64,000 nt of DNA from Effusibacillus lacus (GCF_002335525.1 NZ_BDUF01000112.1:19048-83047); one strand, 5' to 3'; shown: positions 1 through 9,450, counted from the first letter of the stretch. Notes: generated by a model from the sequence alone, not told the origin. Translations and numbers: made by a program.

Positions 1-123
1 ACCTCCCTGCTATAAGCTATGAAGCAGGTGCGAAAATGGATTCGGCAGGATGCGTGCGCTTAATTTACAATATTTAACTATTAAGTCGAAAAAAATCGAA
101 AATTATATCTATTATTTTCCTGG

Positions 124-140
124 AAACTATTATATAGTTT
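124..140. promoter_or_regulatory. 7-bp dyad upstream of the M6 protease gene
   Basis: The sequence AAACTAT-TAT-ATAGTTT is a perfect inverted repeat centred 43 bases before the TTG start of the protease gene, in a very AT-rich stretch (about 60-145). It could be an operator or part of the promoter. Bases 1-77 also contain a short open frame in the third frame that ends in TAA at 75-77; it is too short to tell whether it is the tail of an upstream gene. Confidence 0.35.
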
Positions 141-174
141 AGTTGAATCGCAGTAACAAAGGGGGACGAATAGC

Positions 175-2562
175 TTGAAGAAGTTGGTATCATCCACACT
201 GGCCGCTGCCTTGATGGGATCTCTTCTGGCATTTCCCGTCGCAAGTGTGCCAACGGCTGAAGCGGCCAAGAACGGGTCGCTGCTGGAATCCGCACCCGTC
301 GATCCGAACATCATTCCGGAAGAGTTGCTTGCAGAAGCATTGAAAAAACGGGGAATTATACCGGCAAACGCATCTGCCGAACAGGTGAAAAAAGCCATGA
401 ACAACTACATAGTAAAGAAATCGCCGGAAGCTGCTCCTGCGCAAGATTTCAAACGTCCGGATGAGATCGAGAAGAAAGCGAAGGAATTTATCAAAGAACA
501 GAAACAACGGATCAAGCAGAAACTTGCCGACAAGAAGATCGACCAGATATTGGACGGCAAACTGGACAAGCAGCTTGAGAAGAAGGGAATCCCCGTTCCG
601 GAAGCCAGGCAAGCTTCCTATAACGGTCCGGTACGTACAGACAAAGTCCTCGTGTTGCTTACGGAGTTCAGTGATTTTAAACATAACAACGTGGAACAGC
701 GTCCCGGTTTCATGTGGGCGGAAGATTTCAACCGCGAACATTACCAGAAACTGATGTTTGGCGACGAAAACTTTACGCTGTTTGACGGCTCCAGGGTGCA
801 AACCTTCAAGCAATACTATGAAGAACAATCGGGCGGCAGCTATACCGTTGATGGGGTTGTGTCCGATTGGTTGACGGTTCCCGGCACCGCCAGGGAGTAT
901 GGGGATGACAATCCGGCGGGCGGCCACGACAACCTGGCGCCGAAAGGTCCGCGGGATCTGGTAAGGGATGCATTGAATGCGGCAGCTGCAAGCGGTATTA
1001 ACCTTGCTGATTTTGACGAGTTTGATCTCTATGACCTTGACGGTGACGGCGATCAAAATGAGCCGGACGGCCTGATTGACCACCTGATGATCATTCATGC
1101 GGGTACCGGTCAGGAAGCGGGCGGCGGTCAACTGGGTGACGATGCGATCTGGTCCCATCGCTGGACACTTGGCCGTGTCTATGCAGTTCCCAACACCACC
1201 GCAAAAGTGGATTACTGGGGAGGCCAGATGGCAGCATTTGATTACACCATTCAGCCGGAAGACGGGGCAGTCGGCGTGTTCGCCCATGAATTTGGACATG
1301 ACCTGGGGCTGCCTGATGAATATGACACTCTATACAGCGGGCAAGGTGAGCCGGTTGGCGTATGGTCCATCATGAGCGGCGGCAGCTGGGCAGGCAAGAT
1401 TGCCGGTACCGCACCCGTAAGTTTCAGCCCGCAGAATAAAGAATTCTTCCAGAAGACGATGGGCGGCAACTGGGCGAAGATCAAAGAAATCAATTATGAC
1501 GAGATTGACAGCATCGGAAAGGCTTTCCTAATCGACCAGAGCGTAACCAAATCCAAAATGCCGGGCATCGTCAAGGTCAACTTGCCCGATAAACCGGTTA
1601 AGGGAATTGACCCCGCCTTTGGCAAACAATACTATTACAGCACCAAAGGCGACGGTCTGCATACCGAAATGACCACCCCGGTATTTGATCTGGTATATGC
1701 CAAAGAGGCAGCGTTTGATTACAAAGCTTACTTTGACATTGAATACGATTATGATTTCCTGTATGTGGACGTATTGGACGAGAACGGCACCGAATTGAAT
1801 CAGATCGACGTCATCGGCGATGAGGACACCGACGGGGATGCCCGTGCAGAATCTTCCAAAGGTCAGTGGGTGGACAAGTCCTACGATTTGAGTCCGTTTG
1901 CGGGAAAGAAAGTGAAGCTTCGCTTTAGTTACGTAACTGACGGCGGTTTGGCTTATGACGGTTTTGCCCTGGACAATGCAACTTTGACGGTCGACGGCAA
2001 TGTCGTATTTTCCGATGACGCGGAAGAAACTCCGAAGTTTGAATTGAACGGGTTCCGTGTATCCAACGGCATCGACTATAAGAAACACTATTACTACCTC
2101 GAGTGGAGAAACTATGCGGGTGCCGACGCCGCTCTTCAATATGCGCGCGGAGCGAAGTACAACACCGGTCTCGTTATCTGGTACGGCGACGACAGCTATC
2201 TGGATAACTGGGTAGGCATTCATCCGGGCGAAGGATTCCTTGGGGTTGTGGATTCCCACGCTCACAATGTTCTCTACTTCGATGTGAACGGTCAAAAGAC
2301 TACGGCAAATTCAACCCGTTACCAAATTGCGGACGCTGCGTTCTCTTATGATCAAGCTCCGGCTTGGGATTACACTCATCCGACCTGGGGTCACATCACA
2401 TCTTCCGGTGCGGATGGCGTGACCAAGTTTGATGACTCTCAGTCCTACATCAACAGCGAGATCCCTGATGCAGGCCGCAAAGTACCGAAATACGGCCTGA
2501 AGATCCAGGTGATCGGCGAAGCGAAAGACAACTCCGCCGGCGCGGTTTGGATCCGAAAGTAA
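175..2562 (+). CDS. inhA: Immune inhibitor A-type secreted M6 metalloprotease
   Basis: Secreted zinc metalloprotease of peptidase family M6 (immune inhibitor A), 795 aa, the usual size for the family. Residues 1-31 form a Sec signal peptide: a Lys-Lys N terminus, an Ala/Leu core and a cleavage region near A-E-A. A charged pro-region of about 110 residues follows, very rich in Lys and Glu. The zinc site is [12 protein letters not shown] at residues 371-382, the HExxHxxGxxD/E signature, with an acidic, possibly Ca-binding stretch before it (around residues 285-300). The C-terminal half is beta-rich with paired aromatic and acidic residues. The start is TTG, chosen because AAAGGGGG lies 8 bases upstream. 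In Bacillus the enzyme degrades host antimicrobial peptides and other proteins; here a nutritional role is equally possible. A terminator follows directly. Confidence 0.95.
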   Translation: MKKLVSSTLAAALMGSLLAFPVASVPTAEAAKNGSLLESAPVDPNIIPEELLAEALKKRGIIPANASAEQVKKAMNNYIVKKSPEAAPAQDFKRPDEIEKKAKEFIKEQKQRIKQKLADKKIDQILDGKLDKQLEKKGIPVPEARQASYNGPVRTDKVLVLLTEFSDFKHNNVEQRPGFMWAEDFNREHYQKLMFGDENFTLFDGSRVQTFKQYYEEQSGGSYTVDGVVSDWLTVPGTAREYGDDNPAGGHDNLAPKGPRDLVRDALNAAAASGINLADFDEFDLYDLDGDGDQNEPDGLIDHLMIIHAGTGQEAGGGQLGDDAIWSHRWTLGRVYAVPNTTAKVDYWGGQMAAFDYTIQPEDGAVGVFAHEFGHDLGLPDEYDTLYSGQGEPVGVWSIMSGGSWAGKIAGTAPVSFSPQNKEFFQKTMGGNWAKIKEINYDEIDSIGKAFLIDQSVTKSKMPGIVKVNLPDKPVKGIDPAFGKQYYYSTKGDGLHTEMTTPVFDLVYAKEAAFDYKAYFDIEYDYDFLYVDVLDENGTELNQIDVIGDEDTDGDARAESSKGQWVDKSYDLSPFAGKKVKLRFSYVTDGGLAYDGFALDNATLTVDGNVVFSDDAEETPKFELNGFRVSNGIDYKKHYYYLEWRNYAGADAALQYARGAKYNTGLVIWYGDDSYLDNWVGIHPGEGFLGVVDSHAHNVLYFDVNGQKTTANSTRYQIADAAFSYDQAPAWDYTHPTWGHITSSGADGVTKFDDSQSYINSEIPDAGRKVPKYGLKIQVIGEAKDNSAGAVWIRK

Positions 2563-2577
2563 GTTAGTGGATAAGAG

Positions 2578-2606
2578 GACCCAGCCTTTTGGCTGGGTCT
2601 TTGTTG
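2578..2606 (+). terminator. Rho-independent terminator of the M6 protease gene
   Basis: A stem of nine base pairs (GACCCAGCC / GGCTGGGTC) with a TTTT loop is followed by TTTGTTGTTG. It starts 16 bases after the protease stop codon. Confidence 0.85.
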
Positions 2607-2664
2607 TTGTTTGGTTTGGTAGGACTGATTATCAGCCTTATTTTTAGAACTATGAGGTGATTCT

Positions 2665-3030
2665 ATGGCCATTTTTCTATACACTCTAATCTTAACGGTA
2701 CCCCTGGTCTATTTCTTGTTCAGAAGGTTCGGTGTATCATATCCCTTATCTCGATAGACTCTGATTTTACTAATCTTTTCTGCCCTGGCTACCGGGGCTC
2801 TTGGGCAGAATTATGGTCAAAGCCGCATTCCTGGCATCTATGACGGTATCTCTACTTCTAATAACCTTGCGACATTTATTATTGGTTACGATGGCTGGTC
2901 TCAACAGTTGTTTAAGGCTTATCATGAAGGATTTACTAACGCCTCGCTTATTCTGATGGGGTTATACGTGTTTTTCCTATTAGTTGAATCAACAGTATAT
3001 CAAAGGAGAAAGAATAAAAAGGAATTGTAA
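2665..3030 (+). pseudogene. Small membrane protein gene interrupted by an in-frame TAG
   Basis: An ATG at 2665 follows a good GAGGTGA ribosome binding site. The frame reads 30 codons, meets TAG at 2755-2757, then stays open for 90 more codons to TAA at 3028-3030. The pre-stop part is one hydrophobic helix (FLYTLILTVPLVYFLF). The post-stop part begins with a second helix (LILLIFSALATGALG), has a soluble stretch containing GYDGWSQQLF, and ends in a third helix with a Lys/Arg-rich tail. The layout suggests a 121-codon, three-helix membrane protein broken by one point mutation. No family is recognised. Alternatives are a functional 30-residue membrane peptide or a sequencing error at 2755. Confidence 0.5.
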
Positions 3031-3136
3031 AGATGCAAAAAACGCAATTGGAATTTTTGCTGGTTTAGAGTGGAAATCCTTTATTCGATAAAAAAAGACG
3101 GGCTGATCCATTCATGGGGCATCCCCTGCATACAAA

Positions 3137-3320
3137 TTAGGGGTTTTGAGGTACTTATTTCTAGATTTTGGCGGGCAATTTTTATAATAGGGGATTTCTA
3201 GACGCTTATCCCCGGGGGTTAAGGGGGCGAGGGGTGTAAAAGAGCCAAATAAGTCCCTCAGAATCCCTTACTTTAGGAATTGAGAGTTATAACACAAAAT
3301 AAATCCCTCAAAATCCCTTA
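3137..3320. repeat. Three-copy 24-bp repeat cluster, one copy inverted (MITE-like)
   Basis: Two direct copies of a 24-mer lie at 3247-3270 and 3297-3320, 22 of 24 bases identical and exactly 50 bases apart. A third copy on the opposite strand is at 3137-3160, about 20 of 24 identical to each. Between the inverted and direct copies is GC-rich DNA with runs of G and C (3209-3236) and two copies of ATTTCTAGA. There is no coding potential. Imperfect inverted ends around about 180 bp resemble a miniature inverted-repeat element, but no target-site duplication was identified. The stretch 3031-3136 holds nothing recognisable. Confidence 0.45.
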
Positions 3321-3338
3321 ATTGAATGACGAGGCTAT

Positions 3339-3380
3339 AGGGCTGTGCCCATAAGTAGGTATCTACAGCCCTTTTTCTTT
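3339..3380 (+). terminator. Hairpin with T-tract 3' of the dehydrogenase gene
   Basis: AGGGCTGT (3339-3346) pairs with ACAGCCCT (3365-3372), followed on the plus strand by TTTTTCTTT. The T-tract suits plus-strand transcripts coming from the repeat region. On the minus strand it sits just after the dehydrogenase stop codon but has no T-run, so its value as terminator of that gene is doubtful. Confidence 0.55.
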
Positions 3381-4457
3381 CTAAGCCAACGTGCTCCAGA
3401 CTTCCAGCTTGGTTTTCACCCGACGGATCACTTCGTCGGTGAATTCGCGGGTTCCTGTGGAACCGCCAAGGTCGGAGGTGCGGGTTCCTTCGACGATCGC
3501 TTCCAGCGTGCTTTCATAGATGGCACGGGATACCCGATCCGCCTGTTCGTCCTGGAAGAAGGACAGGAGAGCCGCTCCGGCGAGGATCATCGCCATCGGA
3601 TTGGCTACATTCTTCCCGAACAGGGACGGTGCGGTTCCGTGCGGTGCCTCCGCCATCACCGTTTGCGGGTTGTAGTGTTCGTCAAACGCAATCAACAGGG
3701 ACTCCGCACCGGCAATCGATCCAAACATCTGCAGCACCAGATCGGACAGGCAGTCGCCGTCCCGGTTGAGCGCCGGAATCACCAGCGGTTCCCCATAACT
3801 ATTGAGCAGCAGCGCATATGTAGCATCGATCAGCTGCGGTTCATACCGAACGTCCGGGTTCTTGGCAGCTGCCCGGTCCAGTTCTTCTTTCAGCATTCCT
3901 TCATAGACGGGGGATACTGTGTATTTCGGTCCGCCAAACACTTTGGCCCTCATCCGGCGGGCCTGGATAAAGGAGAATTCGGCAACACCGCGGCATACAC
4001 GACGGCTGATCTTCTCCGTACGGAAAGCCAATTCGTCAAGCCCCTCCCCTTCCCTCCATTCCTTTGCACCATATGCATCATCAACCGCCATGCGAACGAC
4101 CGAAATGGGGGCGTGAATTCCAGGAAGCGGATTGACGCCGGGAATTCGACGGCCGGTACGGATGATAACAGTTCCGTCAATTCCTTTCCGCAATATAGCG
4201 TTGGGGGAACCTACATCTCCAGGGGTCTCCGGTGTGATGGTGGCAGCTTTGATTCCATAACCGGTATTCTTCATGGCCTTGGCTGCATCATGCACAATCT
4301 GGTTGTTGGTTGCACGGCGATTCTCCAAGGAAAGATCAAAACGTTGAAACTCTATATCCAGTCCGGTAACGGATGGATCCAGCACGCGCAACGCTTCTTC
4401 CAGAAGCTCTTGCCCGGTTTGATCGCCTTCCATTACTACTACAGTTTTCTTCTCCAT
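3381..4457 (-). CDS. Isocitrate/isopropylmalate-family dehydrogenase
   Basis: NAD(P)-dependent beta-decarboxylating dehydrogenase of the isocitrate/3-isopropylmalate family, 358 aa from the ATG at 4457. That start follows AGAGGTGG; an in-frame GTG at 4466 overlaps the RBS and was not used. The family signature is present late in the protein as NRDGDCLSDLVLQMFGS (metal and substrate Asp residues), followed by the nucleotide-binding EAPHGTAPSLFGKNVANP. An N-terminal GDQTGQELLEEA replaces the usual GDGIG. The substrate cannot be decided: isocitrate, isopropylmalate and tartrate/malate enzymes share these motifs. An IclR-type gene lies 117 bases upstream on the same strand, hinting at a carbon-source-controlled catabolic enzyme rather than a leucine enzyme, since no leu genes are nearby. 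Confidence 0.85.
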   Translation of the reverse strand: MEKKTVVVMEGDQTGQELLEEALRVLDPSVTGLDIEFQRFDLSLENRRATNNQIVHDAAKAMKNTGYGIKAATITPETPGDVGSPNAILRKGIDGTVIIRTGRRIPGVNPLPGIHAPISVVRMAVDDAYGAKEWREGEGLDELAFRTEKISRRVCRGVAEFSFIQARRMRAKVFGGPKYTVSPVYEGMLKEELDRAAAKNPDVRYEPQLIDATYALLLNSYGEPLVIPALNRDGDCLSDLVLQMFGSIAGAESLLIAFDEHYNPQTVMAEAPHGTAPSLFGKNVANPMAMILAGAALLSFFQDEQADRVSRAIYESTLEAIVEGTRTSDLGGSTGTREFTDEVIRRVKTKLEVWSTLA

Positions 4458-4524
4458 AGATTCCACCTCTATACAAAATGCTCACGAGTTTCCTGCAAAC
4501 TGACAACGCCGGTTAGGATAATTT

Positions 4525-4561
4525 ATGCACCATAGCCTTCCCAACCGGGGCCATGGTGCAT
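4525..4561. promoter_or_regulatory. 9-bp inverted repeat between IclR and dehydrogenase genes
   Basis: ATGCACCAT (4525-4533) and ATGGTGCAT (4553-4561) are exact inverted copies with a 19-base GC-rich loop. It lies after the IclR gene and before the dehydrogenase gene on the minus strand. No T-run follows, so an operator for the IclR protein or a mild attenuator is as likely as a terminator. Confidence 0.4.
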
Positions 4562-4574
4562 GCGTTACTCAATC

Positions 4575-5324
4575 TTATCGGGTCAACATTTTGCCGATCA
4601 GTGTGGCTGTTTTCTGGGCTGCCGGAATGAATCGCTTTACGGCTTCCGGGGTAAAACGGTCGACCGGACCTGAGATGGACAAGGCAGCCACAATTTGATT
4701 ATCCCGTCCGAAGATGGGAACGGCCAGGGCAGCCGCTCCAGCCTCCCGTTCCTCAATGGAGATTGCATATCCATTCTCCCGCGTTTGGGCCAGTTTGTTC
4801 TTAAAGTCGGATTTGGACAGTTCTTTCGGCCAATTGGGATCATTCATCACTTCCTGGACGAACAGTGGGTCCGCCCAAGCAAGCAGAACCTTCCCGGAGG
4901 CACCGATATAAAGCGGGAATCGCTGCCCGATGTTGGCCACACGTCGAACCGGTTGGTTGCTTTCCACCGCTTGGGTTCGAATGCGTTCTTTTCCGGCGCG
5001 AATGTATAGGGAAATCGTTTCCCCAACTTCATCACGAAGGTGTGTCATCTCGGGGACAACAATAGACGCCAGATCGTCGGACTGATAGACGTTGCTGACC
5101 AGTTCCAGCACGCTCCAGCCCAACCTGTATTTTTCCGTTTGCGGATGGCGGCGGATAAACCCTTTGCTCTCAAGTGATGCCAATAACCGGTGCACCGTGC
5201 TTTTGTGCAGGCCCACTTTTTTTGCAATGTCACTTAACCCCAATTCCATTTCGGTACCGGAAAAGCAAAGAAGTATGTCCAAAGCCCTTTCCACTGCCCT
5301 AACAGTACCCTTATCCCGCTCCAT
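4575..5324 (-). CDS. IclR-family transcriptional regulator
   Basis: DNA-binding regulator of the IclR family, 249 aa. The N-terminal winged helix-turn-helix covers about residues 8-70, with a recognition segment GLHKSTVHRLLASLESKGF. The C-terminal effector domain carries conserved family features: SGKVLLAWADP and the late REAGAAALAVPIFGRDNQIVAALSISGP. The start is the ATG at 5324 behind GGGGAGGTG; an upstream in-frame TTG at 5342 overlaps that RBS. IclR proteins sense small organic acids and commonly control adjacent catabolic genes, so the dehydrogenase downstream on the same strand is the obvious target (inference). Confidence 0.93.
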   Translation of the reverse strand: MERDKGTVRAVERALDILLCFSGTEMELGLSDIAKKVGLHKSTVHRLLASLESKGFIRRHPQTEKYRLGWSVLELVSNVYQSDDLASIVVPEMTHLRDEVGETISLYIRAGKERIRTQAVESNQPVRRVANIGQRFPLYIGASGKVLLAWADPLFVQEVMNDPNWPKELSKSDFKNKLAQTRENGYAISIEEREAGAAALAVPIFGRDNQIVAALSISGPVDRFTPEAVKRFIPAAQKTATLIGKMLTR

Positions 5325-5478
5325 GACAACACCTCCCCGCAAGAGTCAAAAGTTTCATTATATGGAACAATGTTTCACACAATAGTATACCACAACGAAA
5401 GGAATTGATAAATGGGTATTTCACCACGCCAGGTGCCCCTGCATATTTTAGACTAATCGCTTGAAGGAGGGCTCCGTG

Positions 5479-6423
5479 GTGAATACAGAGTGGCGACAAG
5501 CAATCCGGAATTTTTATGAAGCCAAAAACAAGGCGTGGCTGACCGGAGACGGGGAGAATCTGGTGAAGATGGCCAGCCGGCCGGAAGCCATCCGAGCTTG
5601 TTTGAAAGATATTGAAGCTCTGCGACGATCGGCCCTTGCCCGGGGTGTGCAATACCGCAAGAGTCGGACCAATGTGAAGATCCTGAAAACAACACCGGTC
5701 AGGGATGGAAAAATCAGAGTTGACCTGCTGGAACAGATGACCTGGATTTACAATGACGGGGTGGAAGTCGATCACCAGGCGAGGCTGCAGCCGATTCGTG
5801 TGACCCTTGATCATTCGGAAGGCAGGTGGAAGATTGAGAAGCTCGATTCGATCGGGGAAAAAGAGGAAAGAAGCTTGATCAAGGGCCAGCTGGATTTCCG
5901 CGCCTTTGACCATGAGTTGGGCACCCGTCAGGCCCGGTATGACAGAAGGAAAGCGCAGCGGTACGCGGAGCTTTGGTGGAACGGATTCAATCCTCAATAC
6001 AAGAAGTTTGAAGTGGATTGTACAAACTATGTGTCCCAATGCATGCATGCGGGTGGCATGCCGATGGCTTTCAATCCGCGGAAAGACCGCGGCTGGTGGT
6101 ACCGGCATCAAGGGGGAAATGCCTCCTGGAGCTACAGCTGGGCAGTGGCCCACGCCCTCAGATGGTATCTGGAAGGGTCGGGCCGTGCAGCAGTAGTGAC
6201 AAACCCGCAACAGTTAAAAATCGGGGACGTAATCTGTTACGACTGGGAAGGTGACGGAATGTGGCAGCATAACACAATCGTGGTGGACTTTAACCATGAA
6301 GGCATGCCGCTGGTGAATGCCCACACCGTGGCCAGCCAAAGAAGGTACTGGGATTACAAGGACAGCTACGCCTGGACGGAGCAGACGAAGTATCGGTTTT
6401 TTCATATCAAGGATGCGTTTTGA
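5479..6423 (+). CDS. Amidase-domain (Amidase_6) protein without signal peptide
   Basis: Protein of 314 aa with a C-terminal putative amidase domain of the Amidase_6/DUF type. The diagnostic segment is YDRRKAQRYAELWWNGFNP followed by FEVDCTNYVSQCMHAGG (catalytic-type Cys), then a tryptophan-rich stretch and IGDVICYDW with QHNTIVV (His). The N-terminal half is a mixed alpha/beta region with no recognised domain. No signal peptide or membrane helix is visible, so it is probably cytosolic or spore-associated. The GTG at 5479 was chosen because AAGGAGGG lies 7 bases upstream; GTG at 5476 and TTG at 5461 are weaker. It is a single-gene unit with its own strong terminator. Relatives are common in spore formers and may hydrolyse peptidoglycan amides, but the substrate is not known. 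Confidence 0.8.
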   Translation: MNTEWRQAIRNFYEAKNKAWLTGDGENLVKMASRPEAIRACLKDIEALRRSALARGVQYRKSRTNVKILKTTPVRDGKIRVDLLEQMTWIYNDGVEVDHQARLQPIRVTLDHSEGRWKIEKLDSIGEKEERSLIKGQLDFRAFDHELGTRQARYDRRKAQRYAELWWNGFNPQYKKFEVDCTNYVSQCMHAGGMPMAFNPRKDRGWWYRHQGGNASWSYSWAVAHALRWYLEGSGRAAVVTNPQQLKIGDVICYDWEGDGMWQHNTIVVDFNHEGMPLVNAHTVASQRRYWDYKDSYAWTEQTKYRFFHIKDAF

Positions 6424-6429
6424 TTGAGA

Positions 6430-6510
6430 CTTCAAAGATGCGCTTTCCCTTGTGGACAGCCGCATCTTTGAAGCACCCTGTGAAGGGCTCTGACTGGGAG
6501 CCCCCTTTAT
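6430..6510. terminator. Tandem hairpins between convergent genes
   Basis: A perfect 13-bp inverted repeat, CTTCAAAGATGCG (6430-6442) with CGCATCTTTGAAG (6461-6473), is followed by a second stem (AGGGCTC near 6484-6490 with GAGCCCCCT at 6499-6507) and CTTTAT. It lies between the convergent amidase and YcnI-like genes and can serve both strands. Confidence 0.75.
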
Positions 6511-6520
6511 CATGTGCGTA

Positions 6521-7180
6521 TCAGGCTTTCTTGCGGAATAAACCGATGAGCGAGAGCAGAAGCGCCGCTCCGGAAAGAAACCATGGCCCCAGATTGCTGT
6601 TTGTTGCGGAAGCGCCGTTCTCTTTGCCAGCCTCGTGTTTCGGTTGTGGGACCGTTTCCTTCTTTGTGTCTTGGGAATTGTCATTATGACTCCCGTGGGA
6701 ATCGGTGTCTTTCTCTGCTTCTTTCAAAGTGACTGTGGGAGCCGGTGTTTTGGCATCCGGAGCGCCCGTCCACTCCACAACCGAACCATCTGCATAGGTC
6801 TGATAGGACTTCCAGATAAGGGTGCCGGCTTCCTTCGGATTCTTGGCGGAAATGCCAAACTCCATGAACTCGTGAGGTTTGATTCCGCCGGCTGTCGCGG
6901 TCCATGTAATGGCGGTGAATTGTCCGTCACCACTCTTCTCAAATTCATAACTCCAGCCTGGAACGGGAAGCACCGTACCTACCTTAACCCCCTGTGGGAA
7001 TTCAATCCGTACTTTCGTTGTGTTGGTCTCTTTTTCAACGGGTACCCGAATGGTATATCTTTCGTAGGAATCCGATTTGGACTCCTTCGGCCAGACGGTG
7101 ACATGGGCGCTTGCCGTGCCGCTCCAAACCAGAACGGATGCACCAAGTACAAGAATGGCTGCAGTTTTTTGCATTGTCAT
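6521..7180 (-). CDS. ycnI: YcnI-like copper-binding membrane protein (DUF1775)
   Basis: YcnI/DUF1775 protein, 219 aa. A signal peptide ends at A25, so the mature chain starts with His26 (HVTVWP). In studied YcnI proteins this N-terminal His together with a nearby Trp binds Cu(II); Trp30 here fits. The DUF1775 domain fills about residues 26-150, a His/Asp/Lys-rich linker follows, and a C-terminal helix (FLSGAALLLSLIGLF) with RKK anchors it to the membrane. It lies 45 bases after the CopC/CopD gene in the same transcript, with its own GGAGGG RBS. The pair probably takes part in copper acquisition or periplasmic-face copper handling. Confidence 0.9.
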   Translation of the reverse strand: MTMQKTAAILVLGASVLVWSGTASAHVTVWPKESKSDSYERYTIRVPVEKETNTTKVRIEFPQGVKVGTVLPVPGWSYEFEKSGDGQFTAITWTATAGGIKPHEFMEFGISAKNPKEAGTLIWKSYQTYADGSVVEWTGAPDAKTPAPTVTLKEAEKDTDSHGSHNDNSQDTKKETVPQPKHEAGKENGASATNSNLGPWFLSGAALLLSLIGLFRKKA

Positions 7181-7225
7181 TTCGATTCCCTCCGCTAAAT
7201 GTTTTTGTCTATGAAACTTTTTTGA

Positions 7226-8488
7226 TTAGGGCAAAGGATACTTGATTTGACTCAGCCAGACCCCGGCAGCCAGAACGAGAACTCCGGCTATCCACTCCCA
7301 TTGCAGCAAGCATGGTGATAACAAGCGAGAATTCTTTCTCCACTGCAGGGTTTGCCGTAATGCGAGACCCAGCATGGCCAGCACCAGGCCGATTTTTCCC
7401 AGCAACAGAGTTGACCAGAGTCCGGCCTTTGCCGTCAGTATCCACCAGTCTGTCTGAATATTGGTCATGACGATCCCGGACAAAACAGTCATAGCAGAAG
7501 CTGCAAACACAACCTTCACGAAAAAGGGGCGCAGTGCCGCACGGTTAATCGGCTGGTTTACACGACTCTCCCGCATTAGAGCGACAACTAGCCAACTCAT
7601 CGCGCCAAGCCATAAAGCCAGCGCAAGCAAATGCAGGATACGGAACAACAGGGCAAGCCAAACCGGTTCCACACCCCATGCGTGACCACTGAAAGCAAAA
7701 CTGGCGACAAGCATTGCCCATAGACCAAGGTACCAACTCTTCTGCATCTGAGGCAGGGCGAGCAATGCCAGAAGTCCCAATTGGATTACCAGCACCACGG
7801 CAAAGGGAATTTGCTTCAGGGCTGACCAATCTCCCGCACGGAGCAGGGATGCACTGATGGAATTCGGCAGGTAAGTCAGGTAAGCAAGCAATTCTGCCGC
7901 AGTTATTGTGGCAAGCAGGATCAACCCTGCTATTCGAAGTTTCGATAGCGAAGAAACCAAATCAGGAAAGCCTCGTTTGCCCGCCCAACAGGAAAACCAT
8001 AAGAAACCGCCTGCAATCAACAGGATCGACTCAGCAAGAAACCGAAGGACAAGCAGGATCGGTTCCACAGAATTAGCAAGTTGATTCTTAATTGGAGATA
8101 CGGGTACCGCTTCCGATGTTTCTTTCCCTACCGAGAAACGGAAAGAGTCAGTTACGGGATGCCCGTCTTCGGACAGAACACTCCATCTGACCGTGTAGGT
8201 ACCTTCCTTCAGCGGAGGAACGTCTGTAAGCATCCGCTTGGCGTTATCCCTTGCAATGCGAATCTCAACCGGGGTCACCGAAACGCCGTTTCCATCAAGA
8301 ATCTCCAGATCCACTGCCTCTCGTTCCAAAAACTCATTGAAATCCAGAACAATCTGTTCGGGGCTTTCGTCCAGGACCGCCCCGTCCTTTGGATCGGTTC
8401 CCGTCAAGTTTGCATGAGCAGAAACAGTGCCTGTACTGACCCATAACGTCAACAGCAACACAACTAGCCAAGTTCCGATTCGTGTCAT
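7226..8488 (-). CDS. ycnJ: CopC-CopD fusion copper transport protein (YcnJ-like)
   Basis: Copper import/resistance protein of the YcnJ type, 420 aa, slightly shorter than B. subtilis YcnJ. The signal peptide ends at A24, giving a mature N-terminal His25 (HANLTGTDPKDGAVL), a usual CopC Cu ligand. A later SEDGHPVTDSFRF holds a second conserved His. The CopC beta-sandwich spans about 25-122. The C-terminal CopD part has about eight hydrophobic helices. The ATG follows GGAGGG. The YcnI-like gene is downstream; no YcnK-type repressor gene is in this window, and the two-component genes start divergently 122 bases away. Confidence 0.92.
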   Translation of the reverse strand: MTRIGTWLVVLLLTLWVSTGTVSAHANLTGTDPKDGAVLDESPEQIVLDFNEFLEREAVDLEILDGNGVSVTPVEIRIARDNAKRMLTDVPPLKEGTYTVRWSVLSEDGHPVTDSFRFSVGKETSEAVPVSPIKNQLANSVEPILLVLRFLAESILLIAGGFLWFSCWAGKRGFPDLVSSLSKLRIAGLILLATITAAELLAYLTYLPNSISASLLRAGDWSALKQIPFAVVLVIQLGLLALLALPQMQKSWYLGLWAMLVASFAFSGHAWGVEPVWLALLFRILHLLALALWLGAMSWLVVALMRESRVNQPINRAALRPFFVKVVFAASAMTVLSGIVMTNIQTDWWILTAKAGLWSTLLLGKIGLVLAMLGLALRQTLQWRKNSRLLSPCLLQWEWIAGVLVLAAGVWLSQIKYPLP

Positions 8489-8610
8489 ATTTCCCTCCGC
8501 CCTTTGGACATTTTTACTCTATCAGGTTTCGTTTTGACTGCGAATTACCCGAGTGGGCTATTTTTTAAAACAATTCTTGGTATTATAAAAGGAATGGAAG
8601 GGGGAGCGGG

Positions 8611-9450
8611 ATGTCCTACAGGCAGATCAAATGGATGATTATCTTGATTCCCATGATCACGATTCAGGTTTGGGAGTACGTAAGGCATGAATATTTGCAT
8701 CCGTTTATTTCGATGCGTATCGGCAACTGGTTGTCGGCGCTGCTTGTATTTGTAGTGACACTGTGGCTGGCCATGAAACTGTTCAGGCGAATGGAACAGA
8801 TGCAGGATGAATTAAACCGGGAACGGGCCTACAAGGCCGTATTGGTGGAGAGAGAAAGAATTGCGAGGGAACTGCATGACGGGATTGCGCAGTCGTTGTT
8901 TCTCCTGTCGGTGAAAACTCACAAACTGGAAGAAGACTGCCCGGATGGACACAAGGAACAGATACGGGGTATCAAGGAGACGGTTCGCAAAGTCCATGAT
9001 CATGTAAGGCAGGCCATCTCGAACTTGCGGTTGCCTCCTGCCGCCACAGTGGCACCCTGGAAGGAGTCGATCAGGGCTTTCGTCAGAAATTTTGAAGAGG
9101 AAAGCAGGTTGCAGGCAACCCTTGATTGGGATAAGAGCGGTGAACTGGAGACGATGCTGTCGCCCAAGGATAAAATGGAGATTGTTTCCTGCGTACGGGA
9201 AGCCTTGATGAACATTCGGAAGCATTCCCATGCACGACAGGTTCGAATTCTCTTCCGAACGGAAGTTGGTGGCTGGAGCCTTGTGGTGGAAGATGACGGG
9301 CAGGGAATTCAGGGGGACCCCTTTGGAGATCCGTCCCGTTATGGATTGCGAATGATGCGGGAGCGGGCAGCTGAAATGGGGTGGAAGTTTACCGTTTATT
9401 CCAAAGACGGATGGACCCGCCTGGAAATAAGGAAGGAGGGAGCCGGGTGA
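8611..9450 (+). CDS. NarL-type sensor histidine kinase
   Basis: Membrane sensor kinase with a HisKA_3 dimerisation domain, 279 aa. Two N-terminal helices (about 7-21 and 40-57) enclose only about 18 residues, so there is almost no extracellular sensor and the signal is likely membrane or intracellular. The phosphoacceptor is His89 in ERIARELHDGIAQSL. The ATPase domain has an N box (REALMNIRKHSHA) and a G1 box (VEDDGQGI). A strong GGAAGGGGGAG RBS precedes the ATG. The stop overlaps the response-regulator start (GTGA), so the two are translationally coupled. Its ligand is unknown; the divergent copper genes are possible targets. Confidence 0.92.
   Translation: MSYRQIKWMIILIPMITIQVWEYVRHEYLHPFISMRIGNWLSALLVFVVTLWLAMKLFRRMEQMQDELNRERAYKAVLVERERIARELHDGIAQSLFLLSVKTHKLEEDCPDGHKEQIRGIKETVRKVHDHVRQAISNLRLPPAATVAPWKESIRAFVRNFEEESRLQATLDWDKSGELETMLSPKDKMEIVSCVREALMNIRKHSHARQVRILFRTEVGGWSLVVEDDGQGIQGDPFGDPSRYGLRMMRERAAEMGWKFTVYSKDGWTRLEIRKEGAG

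Noticed and set aside
190-1299. 369-codon minus-strand frame in the M6 protease gene
   Set aside because: Cys/Phe/Arg-rich shadow of a well-supported protease.
3345-4535. 396-codon plus-strand frame over the dehydrogenase gene
   Set aside because: The minus strand encodes a clear isocitrate/isopropylmalate dehydrogenase with motifs and an RBS; the plus frame has no family signature.
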